Positions 8,541 through 16,872 of a stretch of 43,215 bases of DNA are shown here, piece after piece. The stretch comes from Methanobrevibacter sp. UBA412 (GTDB taxonomy: Archaea > Methanobacteriota > Methanobacteria > Methanobacteriales > Methanobacteriaceae). The position numbers and the translations under genes were made by a program. The first letter of the stretch is position 1, and each line of letters opens with the position of its first letter. The notes under the pieces are model-generated. The model saw only the letters and a list, made by a program, of their open reading frames with translations. It was not told where the DNA came from and searched no databases. The stretch is taken from the NCBI GenBank assembly GCA_002495685.1, contig DAGJ01000013.1:41901-85115 (forward strand), given 5' to 3'.

Positions 8541-8855
8541 TTGATATGGCATGTAAAAAATTATTCACAACCAAATTATTCACGAACCGGATATCATTAC
8601 GAGAGTATTATCAGTGAAAGCATTATTAGAAAACGAGATATTACTTTAACTAAAAGAACATTAGTATTAGAACGAGACAATTACACTTGTCAAATGTGTG
8701 GTAGGGATAGATATGATGGTGTTAAATTAGAAGTAGATCATATAATACCAGTATTAAAAGGCGGAAGTGATGATATAAGCAACCTCCAAACTTTATGCTT
8801 TGATTGTAATCGTGGGGAATCTGATAAAATATTACATAATCAAATGAATAAATAA
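8541..8855 (+). CDS. HNH endonuclease domain (3' part of the frameshifted gene)
   Basis: This holds an HNH zinc nuclease domain with CQMCG, LEVDHIIPV and CFDCN, differing from the domain at 7771-8082 at only a minority of positions. The nominal TTG start has no ribosome site; coding similarity extends upstream in this frame to about 8459 (DGEYIIEAIVEKIHNYQLW…), completing the second module begun at 8434. The likely intact ancestor is one gene from 8098 to 8855. The region between module and HNH domain (about 8575-8640) differs from that of the first copy. Confidence 0.7.
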   Translation: MIWHVKNYSQPNYSRTGYHYESIISESIIRKRDITLTKRTLVLERDNYTCQMCGRDRYDGVKLEVDHIIPVLKGGSDDISNLQTLCFDCNRGESDKILHNQMNK

Positions 8856-8960
8856 CTTTTTTATATTAAATTGAAGATTTTTTTATTAGTGAGATGAAAG
8901 TATAAAATTTTATATATTTTTATTTTAAATAATTAAATAAAAAAAGGGAGTTTGATATGA

Positions 8961-9557
8961 GTGGTTAAATATTGCCCAGAATGTGGAGCCGAACTAGAGG
9001 ATACTCATAAGTTTTGTCCAGAATGTGGACATAAGTTTGATAAAAAAGTAACTAATAAAGAAACAGAAGATATTAAATCTAAAATAACTAATACTAAAAT
9101 AGATAAATCTACCATATTGAATAAAAAGGTAATTGTTGGAGTAATAGCAGCAATAATAGTAATTTTTGGTATAATTTTTGTAGCAGATTACTTAACCCCA
9201 ACAGAATCCCCAGATACTAATTTACAATTTCAAATAGTGGATATAAATCAAAACATATATAAATTTAATGATGGCGGTTATGGATTTTATATTAATGGTG
9301 AAATAACTAATTTACCAAGCAATACTGATCCTTATACTATTAAAGCAGAATTCTTTGATTTTTGGGGTAATGCACTAGGTGTAGATACTCGTAATGTAAC
9401 TCAAAGTGGTCCAACTAATGGACAATTCTCTTTAGCTTCATATGGTACAGATAGTGGTATTAAACCACACCATGTAGTGATAGAAATAAAAAATGGTCAA
9501 ACTGTTTGTGGAAAAACTACTTATAAAATAAATACAAATAATATGCCAACTTTTTAA
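8961..9557 (+). CDS. zinc-ribbon membrane protein with extracytoplasmic beta domain
   Basis: The protein begins with a zinc ribbon (C5-x2-C8, C19-x2-C22), then a charged linker, one membrane helix (about 52-75, VIVGVIAAIIVIFGIIFVA) and a C-terminal outside domain of about 115 residues. The outer domain has a pattern like FxLYD-type beta-sandwich domains (INGEITNLPSN…, IKAEFFDFWGNAL). The start is GTG with GGGAG ten bases upstream. It probably senses or binds something at the cell surface; the ligand is unknown. It converges with the SHOCT gene at 9638. Confidence 0.7.
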   Translation: MVKYCPECGAELEDTHKFCPECGHKFDKKVTNKETEDIKSKITNTKIDKSTILNKKVIVGVIAAIIVIFGIIFVADYLTPTESPDTNLQFQIVDINQNIYKFNDGGYGFYINGEITNLPSNTDPYTIKAEFFDFWGNALGVDTRNVTQSGPTNGQFSLASYGTDSGIKPHHVVIEIKNGQTVCGKTTYKINTNNMPTF

Positions 9558-9637
9558 TAGGGATTTTTAACACTTACCCCTTTTTTAACTTTTTCTAAAA
9601 TTACATAATCAACAAAAATAGTTATTAAAAAAAGAAT

Positions 9638-9901
9638 TTAAAGTAATTCTTTCTTTTTAGCTTCAAATTCTTCTTTAGTTAATAATCCTTTTTCGTATAG
9701 TTCAGCATATTTTAATAATTCATCAGCATTACTACTTTGGGGTTCTTCTTTTTGTAGTGGACTTGGAGTTGGAGTATCTTTATTTTTCTGGTAACTATCC
9801 CATTTTTCATGTAAATATGTATAAATAGTTTCACATACTTTGGCTGTTGCACCTAAGCTAATTACTTCTCCATCACGCATACGTACATTAACATTACTCA
9901 T
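9638..9901 (-). CDS. small SHOCT-domain protein, 87 aa
   Basis: The C-terminal ~30 residues (DELLKYAELYEKGLLTKEEFEAKKKELL, split here as two halves around YEKG) match the SHOCT motif, a short helical oligomerisation tail found on many bacterial and archaeal proteins. The N-terminal 50 residues form a small unknown domain, joined by a Pro/Ser-rich linker (about 44-58). There is no signal peptide and no membrane segment. It is divergent from the gene at 10030. Function unknown. Confidence 0.7.
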   Translation of the reverse strand: MSNVNVRMRDGEVISLGATAKVCETIYTYLHEKWDSYQKNKDTPTPSPLQKEEPQSSNADELLKYAELYEKGLLTKEEFEAKKKELL

Positions 9902-9968
9902 AGCATGTTTAACTTAAGATAATTACAAACGCTGAAAATTTAAAAAGAAAATTTTAAACTATTAATTT

Positions 9969-9993
9969 AACATACTATAAATCAATCATAAAA
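9969..9993 (+). promoter_or_regulatory. promoter block shared with 6643-6667
   Basis: This is the second copy of the AACATACTATAAATCAAT block, followed by CATAAAA. It sits about 53 bases before the ATG at 10030. The predicted start of transcription lies near 10003, leaving a short leader with GGGATGTGAT as ribosome site. The genes downstream of both copies also begin alike (MRNKNYLI and MDNKDYLI). Confidence 0.6.
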
Positions 9994-10029
9994 AAACTTT
10001 AATAAGTGAATGGGGATGTGATATGTTTT

Positions 10030-10404
10030 ATGGATAATAAAGATTATTTAATAATTGGTTTAATAATAGTTATAGTTGGGGTTGTTGCATTATTTGCAGG
10101 ATTTGCCCTTGCAGGTAATAATAATCCTACAATAACTAGCAATGTAACAGTTAATAATACTACTAACAGTACTAATGATTCTGTAAGCACTAACACTAAG
10201 GATTCTAGTGATTCTAAAAATGTGGCAGTTAGTAGTAATTCTCATACAAATTCTAAACAAGTTTCTAATAATGGTAATTTAGATGAAGAGGATGATGAAA
10301 AAAAGAGTGTTGAACTTCAAATTAAAGAGTGGGATGATTGGCATCAATCAAATATAACCCCTGATTGGGATAAAATTGGTGGAAATGATGGAATTATAAT
10401 TTGA
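10030..10404 (+). CDS. membrane-anchored Asn/Ser/Thr-rich surface protein, 124 aa
   Basis: One N-terminal membrane helix (about 7-28) is followed by a low-complexity Asn/Ser/Thr stretch (about 30-80) and an acidic tail with WDDWHQSNITPDWDKIGG. The layout suggests a small protein anchored in the membrane with its tail outside; the many N-x-S/T sites could be glycosylated. The longer frame starts at a GTG at 10006, but GGGATGTGAT lies between the two, so I chose the ATG at 10030. The leader and first residues resemble those of the gene at 6700. Function unknown. Confidence 0.6.
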   Translation: MDNKDYLIIGLIIVIVGVVALFAGFALAGNNNPTITSNVTVNNTTNSTNDSVSTNTKDSSDSKNVAVSSNSHTNSKQVSNNGNLDEEDDEKKSVELQIKEWDDWHQSNITPDWDKIGGNDGIII

Positions 10405-10560
10405 TTTTTAATTATACGAACAAGACTTTTATATAAAATTAATTATAAAACATTTTCTTGAGAGATAATATGTGTTAAGTTTAACATATTACACCCCCTT
10501 TTAAACTTTTTTTATAAAATTTTATTAACTTGTTTTTTCAAATATTTTATTTGATAATGT

Positions 10561-10860
10561 ATGGAATTTACTAATCTTATATGTCATCACAAGCTTGAGA
10601 GAAGTTTTCATTTTAAAGGTCATCAGTTTCCAGTCTGTGCTAGGCGTACTGGTGTTTATTTAGGAGTTTTTACCTATATTGTTTATGCTTATTTTTATTT
10701 TATAGATTATACTCCTTCACTACTTTTATTTAGTGTTTTAATTTTATTGCCATTGGTGGTTGATGGTGTTACACAAAGTTTAGGTTTTCATGAAAGTAAT
10801 AATACTTTAAGATTTATTACAGTATTGCTTAGAGGACTAAGTATTGGTATTCTTATTTAA
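10561..10860 (+). CDS. DUF2085 family membrane protein
   Basis: The 99-aa protein has the DUF2085 features: an N-terminal CHHKLERSF…CARRTGVYLG motif (C8, C22, with neighbouring His), then hydrophobic helices and the DGVTQSLG motif near residue 75. The cysteines and histidines suggest a metal or redox site at the membrane face. The family's function is unknown. The ATG has no clear ribosome site. It lies alone between two surface-protein genes. Confidence 0.8.
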   Translation: MEFTNLICHHKLERSFHFKGHQFPVCARRTGVYLGVFTYIVYAYFYFIDYTPSLLLFSVLILLPLVVDGVTQSLGFHESNNTLRFITVLLRGLSIGILI

Positions 10861-10955
10861 GCTTTGAAATATTATATTTTTTTAGGTTGAGAAGATACAA
10901 TTTTTAATAGTTACCTAATAAATTCGATGTATACATAATTTTATATCGATTAAAA

Positions 10956-10996
10956 TTTTATATAATAATTATTATAACTCCCAAAAAAGGAGGTGA
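10956..10996 (+). promoter_or_regulatory. promoter and ribosome site of the adhesin-like gene
   Basis: TTTTATATAA (10956-10965) is a good TATA box. AGGAGGTGA (10988-10996) is a perfect Shine-Dalgarno sequence seven bases before the ATG at 11003. CTCC just upstream could pair with GGAG across a short A-rich loop, but only over four bases. Strong expression is inferred. Confidence 0.55.
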
Positions 10997-11002
10997 AAAA
11001 AA

Positions 11003-12517
11003 ATGAACTATAAAAAAAAGATTTTATTAATTAACCTATTCTTACTATTTTTAATAATTACAATACCAAGTGTAATAGCAGATGAAAACATAAGCACAGA
11101 ACCTTCCGGAATTATTGCTAACTCACAAAATAATATTACTTTATATAATGAAGTTCAAAATAATGTAATTTCCTCAAATGATTCAATTCAAAGTAGTATA
11201 GATTCATCAAGTGAAGGATCCACAATTATTTTAGAACCTGGAACTTATAATCAAAGTGGAATTTTAGTAAATAAAAGTTTAACATTTGTAGGTAATGGAA
11301 AATCTAATTTAATAATCTTAAATGGTAATAATGACAATTCTTCTATTTTCACTATTACTGGTGGTGTTAATGTTAATTTTATTAATATGACATTTATTAA
11401 TGGTAATAGTTCTGATGGTGGTGCGATTTCCAGTTTTGATAGCCCAATTACAATATCAAATTGTATCTTTGAAAACAATCATGCAAGCACTAATGGTGGA
11501 GCAGTTTGTCTTAAAAATTCTTCCCTACAAATAAGTGATTCCCAATTTTATAACAACCAAGCAGATTATGATGGTGGAGCTGTAGCTACTAGTAGTTCAA
11601 TTAATTGTAAAATTACTAATACTGTTTTTAATAATAATTCTGCACTTGGATGGGGTGGAACTATTTATTCATGGTATACAAGTATGAATTTAAATAATAT
11701 TAGTATTAGTAATGGGTTTGCAGAAATTGGTGGTGCTATCTTTAATAGTGGAAATATAGTTGCTACTAATAGTGTTTTTACTGAGAATAAGGCTTCTTCC
11801 GAAGGTGGATGTTTTTATAATTATGCTAACAGTTTAATAGTTAATAATTGTATTATTTTAAATAATTCAGGTATTCTTGGAAGTGATATTTATTTATATA
11901 GAACAAATTCTTTAAGTAATTTTAATAATAATTGGTGGGGTGTAAATAACCTATTAAATAGTACAGTTTATCCGATTAACTGGACTGGAAGATTTGTTCT
12001 TGATTATGATAAAACTATTAATTATCCTTCTACTTGGTTAAATTTGAAAACTAGTATAATTGAAAATAATACTACTGGAATTTTAACCATCTTTTTAGAA
12101 TCAAATAATGGTATGAAAATTAGTAACATGCCTCTTAATGTAACTGTAAGTGTAGATGGTTCAAATTATTATAATAACTTAATTAATGGTAGTGTAACTT
12201 ATAAGTTAAGCAAAACAAATTCTAATCAAACTATAATTACAACTTGTGATTATCAAGTATTGGTTAATAATTTAAATGCTTTAAACAATACTAATAGCAG
12301 CACTAATACAACAAACAATACTTCAAATAATACTAATTCAACAAATAATAGAAATAGTAATCAAAATACATCTACTTTTACTAATTCTACAAATAAACTT
12401 GATACAAACAGTTCAAATAAAATTAGTAATGAAGTAAATATGAAGGTAACGGGAAATGAATTCGGCTTACTACTATTAACATTAATAGGTTTAATAGTGT
12501 GTAAATTTAAAAAATAG
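11003..12517 (+). CDS. adhesin-like surface protein with beta-helix repeats
   Basis: A signal peptide (about 1-27, KKK then a hydrophobic core ending VIADE) exports the protein. Residues about 60-310 consist of right-handed parallel beta-helix repeats like those of polymorphic membrane proteins (GGAISS, FENNHAS, GGAVCLKNS, FYNNQA, GGAVATSS). An Asn/Ser/Thr-rich linker (about 412-478) leads to a C-terminal membrane helix with a short basic tail (LIGLIVCKFKK), so it is anchored in the cell membrane and spans the pseudomurein wall. Such adhesin-like proteins are abundant in gut Methanobrevibacter and Methanosphaera; binding partners here are unknown. At 504 aa it is one of the shorter members. 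Confidence 0.85.
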   Translation: MNYKKKILLINLFLLFLIITIPSVIADENISTEPSGIIANSQNNITLYNEVQNNVISSNDSIQSSIDSSSEGSTIILEPGTYNQSGILVNKSLTFVGNGKSNLIILNGNNDNSSIFTITGGVNVNFINMTFINGNSSDGGAISSFDSPITISNCIFENNHASTNGGAVCLKNSSLQISDSQFYNNQADYDGGAVATSSSINCKITNTVFNNNSALGWGGTIYSWYTSMNLNNISISNGFAEIGGAIFNSGNIVATNSVFTENKASSEGGCFYNYANSLIVNNCIILNNSGILGSDIYLYRTNSLSNFNNNWWGVNNLLNSTVYPINWTGRFVLDYDKTINYPSTWLNLKTSIIENNTTGILTIFLESNNGMKISNMPLNVTVSVDGSNYYNNLINGSVTYKLSKTNSNQTIITTCDYQVLVNNLNALNNTNSSTNTTNNTSNNTNSTNNRNSNQNTSTFTNSTNKLDTNSSNKISNEVNMKVTGNEFGLLLLTLIGLIVCKFKK

Positions 12518-12555
12518 TTAAAAATGAAAAAAATGTTTAAAAAATTTTAATAAAT

Positions 12556-12936
12556 TTATTCTGCTAATTTATTGCGAAATTTTGAACTTTTTTTCATATT
12601 TTTATATTCTTCTTTTTTTGGACATTTAAATTCTTCAACTAGTAAAACTAAGTAATCATAATATTCAGGTATATTATTATCTTTACCTTTGATTAATCCA
12701 CGATAATTAACACCAATATAACCTGTATCACCAATATCCATTTTTAATCTTTCAATAGTACTGAAATTATCGAAAAATCTTTCCATTTCAACAGTATCAT
12801 TTAAAGGCGCTTTATAATGAATAGCCATAGTTTTATCTTGTCTAGATTTAATCCCTACAAATTCCTGTTTAATTTTAAGTATTTCACCAGATCTCTTCTT
12901 AAAAGTTATATAATCACTTATATCTGAATTTACCAT
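12556..12936 (-). CDS. unknown ~130-aa protein, paralogue 1 of a tandem triplet
   Basis: I do not recognise the family. It shares with its two neighbours the pattern ITFKKRSGE…, VGIKSRQD, an aromatic FF pair, then MDIGDTG and YRGL. The (D/N)-I-x-x-T-G step faintly recalls the (D/N)xSxxG of PilZ domains, but the RxxxR motif is not clear. No membrane segment or signal is seen. It lacks the C-terminal cysteines of the other two and ends in a basic tail. The longer frame starts at 12948, but GGAG overlaps that ATG and lies six bases before the ATG at 12936, which I prefer. It is last in a three-gene minus-strand unit. Confidence 0.65.
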   Translation of the reverse strand: MVNSDISDYITFKKRSGEILKIKQEFVGIKSRQDKTMAIHYKAPLNDTVEMERFFDNFSTIERLKMDIGDTGYIGVNYRGLIKGKDNNIPEYYDYLVLLVEEFKCPKKEEYKNMKKSSKFRNKLAE

Positions 12937-12960
12937 TTTATACTCCATGAACCTTATTTT

Positions 12961-13368
12961 TTAATCAATATGATGGAAAGGACAAGTTCCACAAGTAGGA
13001 TCATAATAAGAATCTTTAGGTACATTTTTAACAGGATCTAAAAGTAAAGACATGGAAAATATTACATCTCTATCAGGACTAGGTTCACGCACTACAGGTG
13101 ATAAGCCTCTAAAGTTAACAGGAACAAATCCAGTGTTACTTATATTATATGCTAAATTTCCAACATCCCCAACATCATCAAAGAAGTCTATAATTTCTTT
13201 TAAAAATTTAGGTAATGTGTGAAAGTTCATACTTAATAAATGGTCTTGTCTTTGTTTTATTCCAACATACTTAATGTTTACAGCTAAACTTTCACCATTT
13301 TCTTTTTGAAAAGTGATATAATTTTCTAAATCCACGTCTTCATCTTTAATTTTGTTTTCTTCATCCAT
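12961..13368 (-). CDS. unknown ~135-aa protein, paralogue 2 of the triplet
   Basis: This shares YITFQKENGESL, VGIKQRQD, NISNTGFVPV and FRGLSPV with its neighbours. The C-terminus has CGTCPFHH, a possible metal site (C-x2-C plus His). Here the shared step reads N-I-S-N-T-G, the copy that best fits the PilZ (D/N)xSxxG pattern. The start is well supported by GGAGGAT before the ATG. It is the middle gene, about 60 bases after paralogue 3 and about 25 bases before paralogue 1. Function unknown. Confidence 0.65.
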   Translation of the reverse strand: MDEENKIKDEDVDLENYITFQKENGESLAVNIKYVGIKQRQDHLLSMNFHTLPKFLKEIIDFFDDVGDVGNLAYNISNTGFVPVNFRGLSPVVREPSPDRDVIFSMSLLLDPVKNVPKDSYYDPTCGTCPFHHID

Positions 13369-13429
13369 TTTTTTTATCCTCCATTAAAAAATTTTTTAAT
13401 GTAATTTTTTTTATAAAAAAATATAAAGA

Positions 13430-13819
13430 TTATTGTGATGAATTTTCAAAGTGTAAACCACAACCTGTACACTCATGACATAAATCAATTTCTTCAGGAG
13501 TTTTCACAGATTCTTGAACAGTTAATGCCATAAATGAATATTTATTCCCTATTTCATTTTTTTCAAGAACTGGAGATATTCCCCTAAAATAAATAGGTAT
13601 GTCCCCTGTACTACATATATCCATTTTAAAAGGTTCTATCATGTCAAAACTTTGGAAAAATCTTTGTATAACTTCCATATCCTCTTTAGGTACTCTGAAG
13701 TTTATACTCATAAATGCATCTTCTCTAGATTTTATACCTACATATTTTTGATTTACTTCTAATACTTCTCCAGACTGTTTTTTAAATATTAAATTTTCAC
13801 CAAGATCAGATTCTGACAT
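13430..13819 (-). CDS. unknown ~129-aa protein, paralogue 3 of the triplet
   Basis: This is the first gene of the triplet. It shares LIFKKQSGEVL, VGIKSRED, MDICSTGDIPI and FRGISPV. The C-terminal CHECTGCGLHFE gives C-x2-C-x2-C with a His, a likely zinc or iron site. A good ribosome site (CGGAG) precedes the ATG. The similarity to paralogue 1 is higher in the first half, while the Cys motif links it to paralogue 2. The three appear to have arisen by local duplication and then diverged at their tails. Function unknown. Confidence 0.65.
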   Translation of the reverse strand: MSESDLGENLIFKKQSGEVLEVNQKYVGIKSREDAFMSINFRVPKEDMEVIQRFFQSFDMIEPFKMDICSTGDIPIYFRGISPVLEKNEIGNKYSFMALTVQESVKTPEEIDLCHECTGCGLHFENSSQ

Positions 13820-14287
13820 ATTAATTTTTCTCCGATTTTATTCTTTTAGTAAATTTTATAAAAATGATTTACTTTAATTTTTATTATTTCTTTTTTTATT
13901 CTTAATTAGAAATAAACTTTAATTTTTATTAATTTAAAATTTATGGTTTCTTATTATATAATAAAATTTATGGTTTCTTATTATATAATAATATATAGCA
14001 TTTTTTTAATTACAAATAAAAATAATTTGTCATTAATTATCATGAAAATTAATAAAGTATATATTAATAAAAGACTGATATTATTATATGTTAAAATATT
14101 TAACTAATACTTTTTTAATATTTTAACTCGAAAAAAAATCTTATTTAATTAAAATTATTAATTTTTTATTACTAATTTTTTTAAAAACTAGAATCTGAAA
14201 AATAAAAAATTAGATAACATTATATTTAACTTAAAAATAAATTTTACAAAATTAATTAAAAAAAAATAATATGGTAGGTAGAAAAAT
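13820..14287. other. 468-base gap, extremely AT-rich
   Basis: I see no coding frame with a start and ribosome site. It holds the 27-bp tandem duplication at 13936-13989, many TATA-like runs, and near its right end the probable promoter (TTATATTT around 14220) and the GGTAGGT ribosome site of the gene at 14288. Its size suggests a regulatory region or a lost gene. Confidence 0.6.
13936..13989. repeat. perfect 27-bp tandem duplication
   Basis: Two adjacent identical 27-base units lie at 13936-13962 and 13963-13989. Each contains ATGGTTTCTTATTATATAAT. The TTATATAAT part resembles a TATA box, so the duplication may create two promoter-like elements, or it may be a slippage product. Confidence 0.9.
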
Positions 14288-14839
14288 ATGAATGAATTCG
14301 CAAAAGAAATTGGACTTCGTATTAATGACTTAAGAGAATTGTCTGAAATTTCAACAAAAGACTTCGCTGAACAATTAAAAATTGATGAAGATACTTATAT
14401 TTTATATGAAAAAGGAGAAAAAGATATTCCAGCAAGTTTACTTAATGAAATTGCAAATATTTTCGATGTAGACCTATCCTTATTACTTACTGGTGAAGAA
14501 ACCAGAATGAACATTTTTGATGTTACTAAAAAAGGAAAAGGAACTAGTGTTGATAGAAGTAAAGAATATGAATATGAAAACCTTTGTAAAAGATTTGCAA
14601 ATAAAAAATCTGAATTTTTTATAGTAACAGTAGATCCTAAAGAGGATAAAACACCTTCATTAAATAATCATCCAGGACAAGAATTTAATTATATTCTTGA
14701 AGGAAGCTTAAAACTATTCATACACAATAATGAAATTGAATTAAACCCTGGAGATTCAGTAATATTTGACAGTACCCATAAACATGCAATGGTTGCTTTA
14801 AATAATAAACCAGCAAAATTTTTAGCTGTTTTAATGTAA
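14288..14839 (+). CDS. HTH-cupin transcriptional regulator
   Basis: The N-terminus (about 5-62) is an XRE-type helix-turn-helix domain ([21 protein letters not shown]…[13 protein letters not shown]). The C-terminus (about 118-182) is a cupin barrel with [18 protein letters not shown] and [17 protein letters not shown], which in this family binds a small effector. It is directly upstream of the acyl-CoA synthetase and vorCBA (gap 52 bases), so it very likely controls that operon in response to an organic acid, CoA ester or amino acid. The effector is not evident. The ribosome site is GGTAGGT. Confidence 0.88.
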   Translation: MNEFAKEIGLRINDLRELSEISTKDFAEQLKIDEDTYILYEKGEKDIPASLLNEIANIFDVDLSLLLTGEETRMNIFDVTKKGKGTSVDRSKEYEYENLCKRFANKKSEFFIVTVDPKEDKTPSLNNHPGQEFNYILEGSLKLFIHNNEIELNPGDSVIFDSTHKHAMVALNNKPAKFLAVLM

Positions 14840-14891
14840 AAAATGTGAGATTTAACTAATAATAAATATTATTTTTTAGAGGAATAATAAA

Positions 14892-16565
14892 ATGACATCA
14901 CTATTAAAAAAATTTCTTAAAAGAGTAGATTTCGACTCTTACGAAGACTTTGAAGAAAACTTCGAATTAAAAATCCCAAAAAACTTTAACTTTGGATTTG
15001 ATGTTGTAGATGAATATGCACGAATAGATCCAAATAAATTAGCACTTGTTTGGTGTGATGATAATGAAGAAAAAACATTCACATTTGAACAAATTAGTAA
15101 ATTAAGTAACCAAGCAGCAAACTTCTATAAAAAATTAGGAATTAAAAAAGGAGATACTGTAATGTTAACCCTTAAAAACCGTTATGAATGGTGGATTAAC
15201 ATGGTAGCATTACATAAATTAGGAGCTATAGCTGTACCTGCAACCCATATGTTAAAACTTCACGATATTGATTATCGTATCAGTAAAGCAGAAATAAAAA
15301 TGGTTGTAACAGTAGAAGAAGATTATTTAATCAGAGATTATAATAAAACTCATGAAAAGTATGATTTCGAACGAGTAATAGTAGGAAATAAAGAAATTCC
15401 TGGTTGGTATAATTTCAACAGCGAAATCATGAAAATGAGTGATGAATTCGAAAAACCAACAGGAAAAGATATTGTTACTAATGATGATACAATGTTAATT
15501 TACTTCACTAGTGGAACTAGTGGAGAACCAAAAATGGTAGCACACACTCCTATCTATGCTTTAGCTCATATTGTAACTGCAAAATATTGGCAAGATGTTG
15601 TTGAAGAAGGACTTCATCATACTGCAGCAGATACTGGTTGGGGTAAAGCTGTATGGGGAAACCTTTATGGTCAATGGATAGCTGGAACAGCTATATTTAT
15701 TTATGACTATGTTAGATTTAATGGATTAAGTTTAATAAAAAAGGTTTTAGATCATCATGTAACAACTTTTTGTGGACCTCCAACTATTTACAGATTCTTA
15801 ATTAAAGAAGACTTAAGTAAATATGATTTTAGTGATATAACACATGTTACAACAGCTGGTGAACCTTTACCTCCTGAAGTTTTCAAAGTATTTAAAAAAC
15901 AAACTGGATTAAGTATTAAAGAAGGTTTTGGGCAAACTGAAACCACTTTAGGACTTGGTACATTTATATGGTTAGAACCTAAACTTGGTTCTGTTGGTAA
16001 ACCAAGCCCATTATATAATCTTGATATACTTGGTAATGATGGTCAAGTTGTAGATATTGGAAGTCGTGGAGAATTAACTTTTTGTATTGATCAAGGTCGC
16101 CCTGCAGGATTATTTAAAGAATACTTTAAGAACCCTGAACAAATGAAAAAGAAAAATTTTGATGGTCATTATCATAGTGGAGATACTGTATGGGTTGATG
16201 AAGACGGATACTATCACTTTGAAGGCCGTAATGATGATATAATTAAAAGTAGTGGGTATCGTATTGGACCATATGAAGTTGAAAGTGCTGTAATATCCCA
16301 TCCTAGTGTTCTTGAATGTGCAATTACTGGTGTTCCTCATGAAGTTAGAGGACAAGTAGTTAAAGCAACTATTGTTTTAACTCGAGGATATACTCCAAGT
16401 GATGAATTAGCTAAAGAAATTCAAAATCATGTTAAAAAGGTAACTGCACCGTATAAATATCCTAGAGTAATTGAATTTGTTGATGAATTACCAAAAACCA
16501 TTAGTGGAAAAATCAAAAGAAACACTATACGTGGAGAAGACATAAATAAATCAGATAAAGAATAA
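14892..16565 (+). CDS. AMP-forming acyl-CoA synthetase (medium/branched-chain type)
   Basis: The enzyme joins an organic acid to CoA using ATP, with AMP and PPi as products. The adenylation motif [14 protein letters not shown] is at about 207-220, GFGQTE at about 344-349, [20 protein letters not shown] at about 427-446 (given as the A8 region), and the C-terminal catalytic lysine lies in TISGKIKR. The 557-aa length fits the medium-chain acyl-CoA synthetase group rather than the ~630-aa classical acetyl-CoA synthetase. Its place between an HTH-cupin regulator and vorCBA suggests it makes the acyl-CoA (for example isobutyryl- or isovaleryl-CoA, or acetyl-CoA) that the oxidoreductase carboxylates. 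Substrate is inferred from context only. Confidence 0.85.
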   Translation: MTSLLKKFLKRVDFDSYEDFEENFELKIPKNFNFGFDVVDEYARIDPNKLALVWCDDNEEKTFTFEQISKLSNQAANFYKKLGIKKGDTVMLTLKNRYEWWINMVALHKLGAIAVPATHMLKLHDIDYRISKAEIKMVVTVEEDYLIRDYNKTHEKYDFERVIVGNKEIPGWYNFNSEIMKMSDEFEKPTGKDIVTNDDTMLIYFTSGTSGEPKMVAHTPIYALAHIVTAKYWQDVVEEGLHHTAADTGWGKAVWGNLYGQWIAGTAIFIYDYVRFNGLSLIKKVLDHHVTTFCGPPTIYRFLIKEDLSKYDFSDITHVTTAGEPLPPEVFKVFKKQTGLSIKEGFGQTETTLGLGTFIWLEPKLGSVGKPSPLYNLDILGNDGQVVDIGSRGELTFCIDQGRPAGLFKEYFKNPEQMKKKNFDGHYHSGDTVWVDEDGYYHFEGRNDDIIKSSGYRIGPYEVESAVISHPSVLECAITGVPHEVRGQVVKATIVLTRGYTPSDELAKEIQNHVKKVTAPYKYPRVIEFVDELPKTISGKIKRNTIRGEDINKSDKE

Positions 16566-16617
16566 TTATTACAATAAAATAATGGAAATAAATAAAATAT
16601 TTTAAGATTTGATAAAA

Positions 16618-16869
16618 ATGAATGAAAATAAACCAAAAGCATATCCTATTATTAATAAAAATAATTGTAAAGCATGTGGGAGATGTATACTTTACTGTAA
16701 AAAGAATTGTTTAGTTTTAAGTAAAGGTATTAATAATAAAGGATATCAATATGCAGAATATACTGGAGAAGGTTGTATAGGTTGTGGAGATTGTTATTAT
16801 ACTTGTCCAGAACCTTTAGCAATTGAAGTACGTATTCCAGTGCAAAAAAGAAATTATAAAGGTGAATAA
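16618..16869 (+). CDS. vorC: 2-oxoacid (ketoisovalerate) ferredoxin oxidoreductase, ferredoxin subunit VorC
   Basis: This is a small two-cluster ferredoxin that passes electrons from the oxidoreductase. Two Cys motifs bind 4Fe-4S clusters: [11 protein letters not shown] and [12 protein letters not shown]. At about 83 aa it matches the VorC subunit known from Methanothermobacter (about 79 aa). The longer frame begins at a TTG (16609); I chose the ATG at 16618. It starts the subunit order vorC-vorB-vorA and ends three bases before vorB. An alternative is the delta subunit of a KOR enzyme, but the fused VorA downstream favours VOR. Confidence 0.82.
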   Translation: MNENKPKAYPIINKNNCKACGRCILYCKKNCLVLSKGINNKGYQYAEYTGEGCIGCGDCYYTCPEPLAIEVRIPVQKRNYKGE

Positions 16870-16872
16870 AAT

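Noticed and set aside
6700..8855. Insertion sequence or group I/II intron carrying the HNH genes
   Set aside because: No terminal inverted repeats, target duplications, transposase or intron core could be seen, and the HNH copies share a module with a non-nuclease gene.
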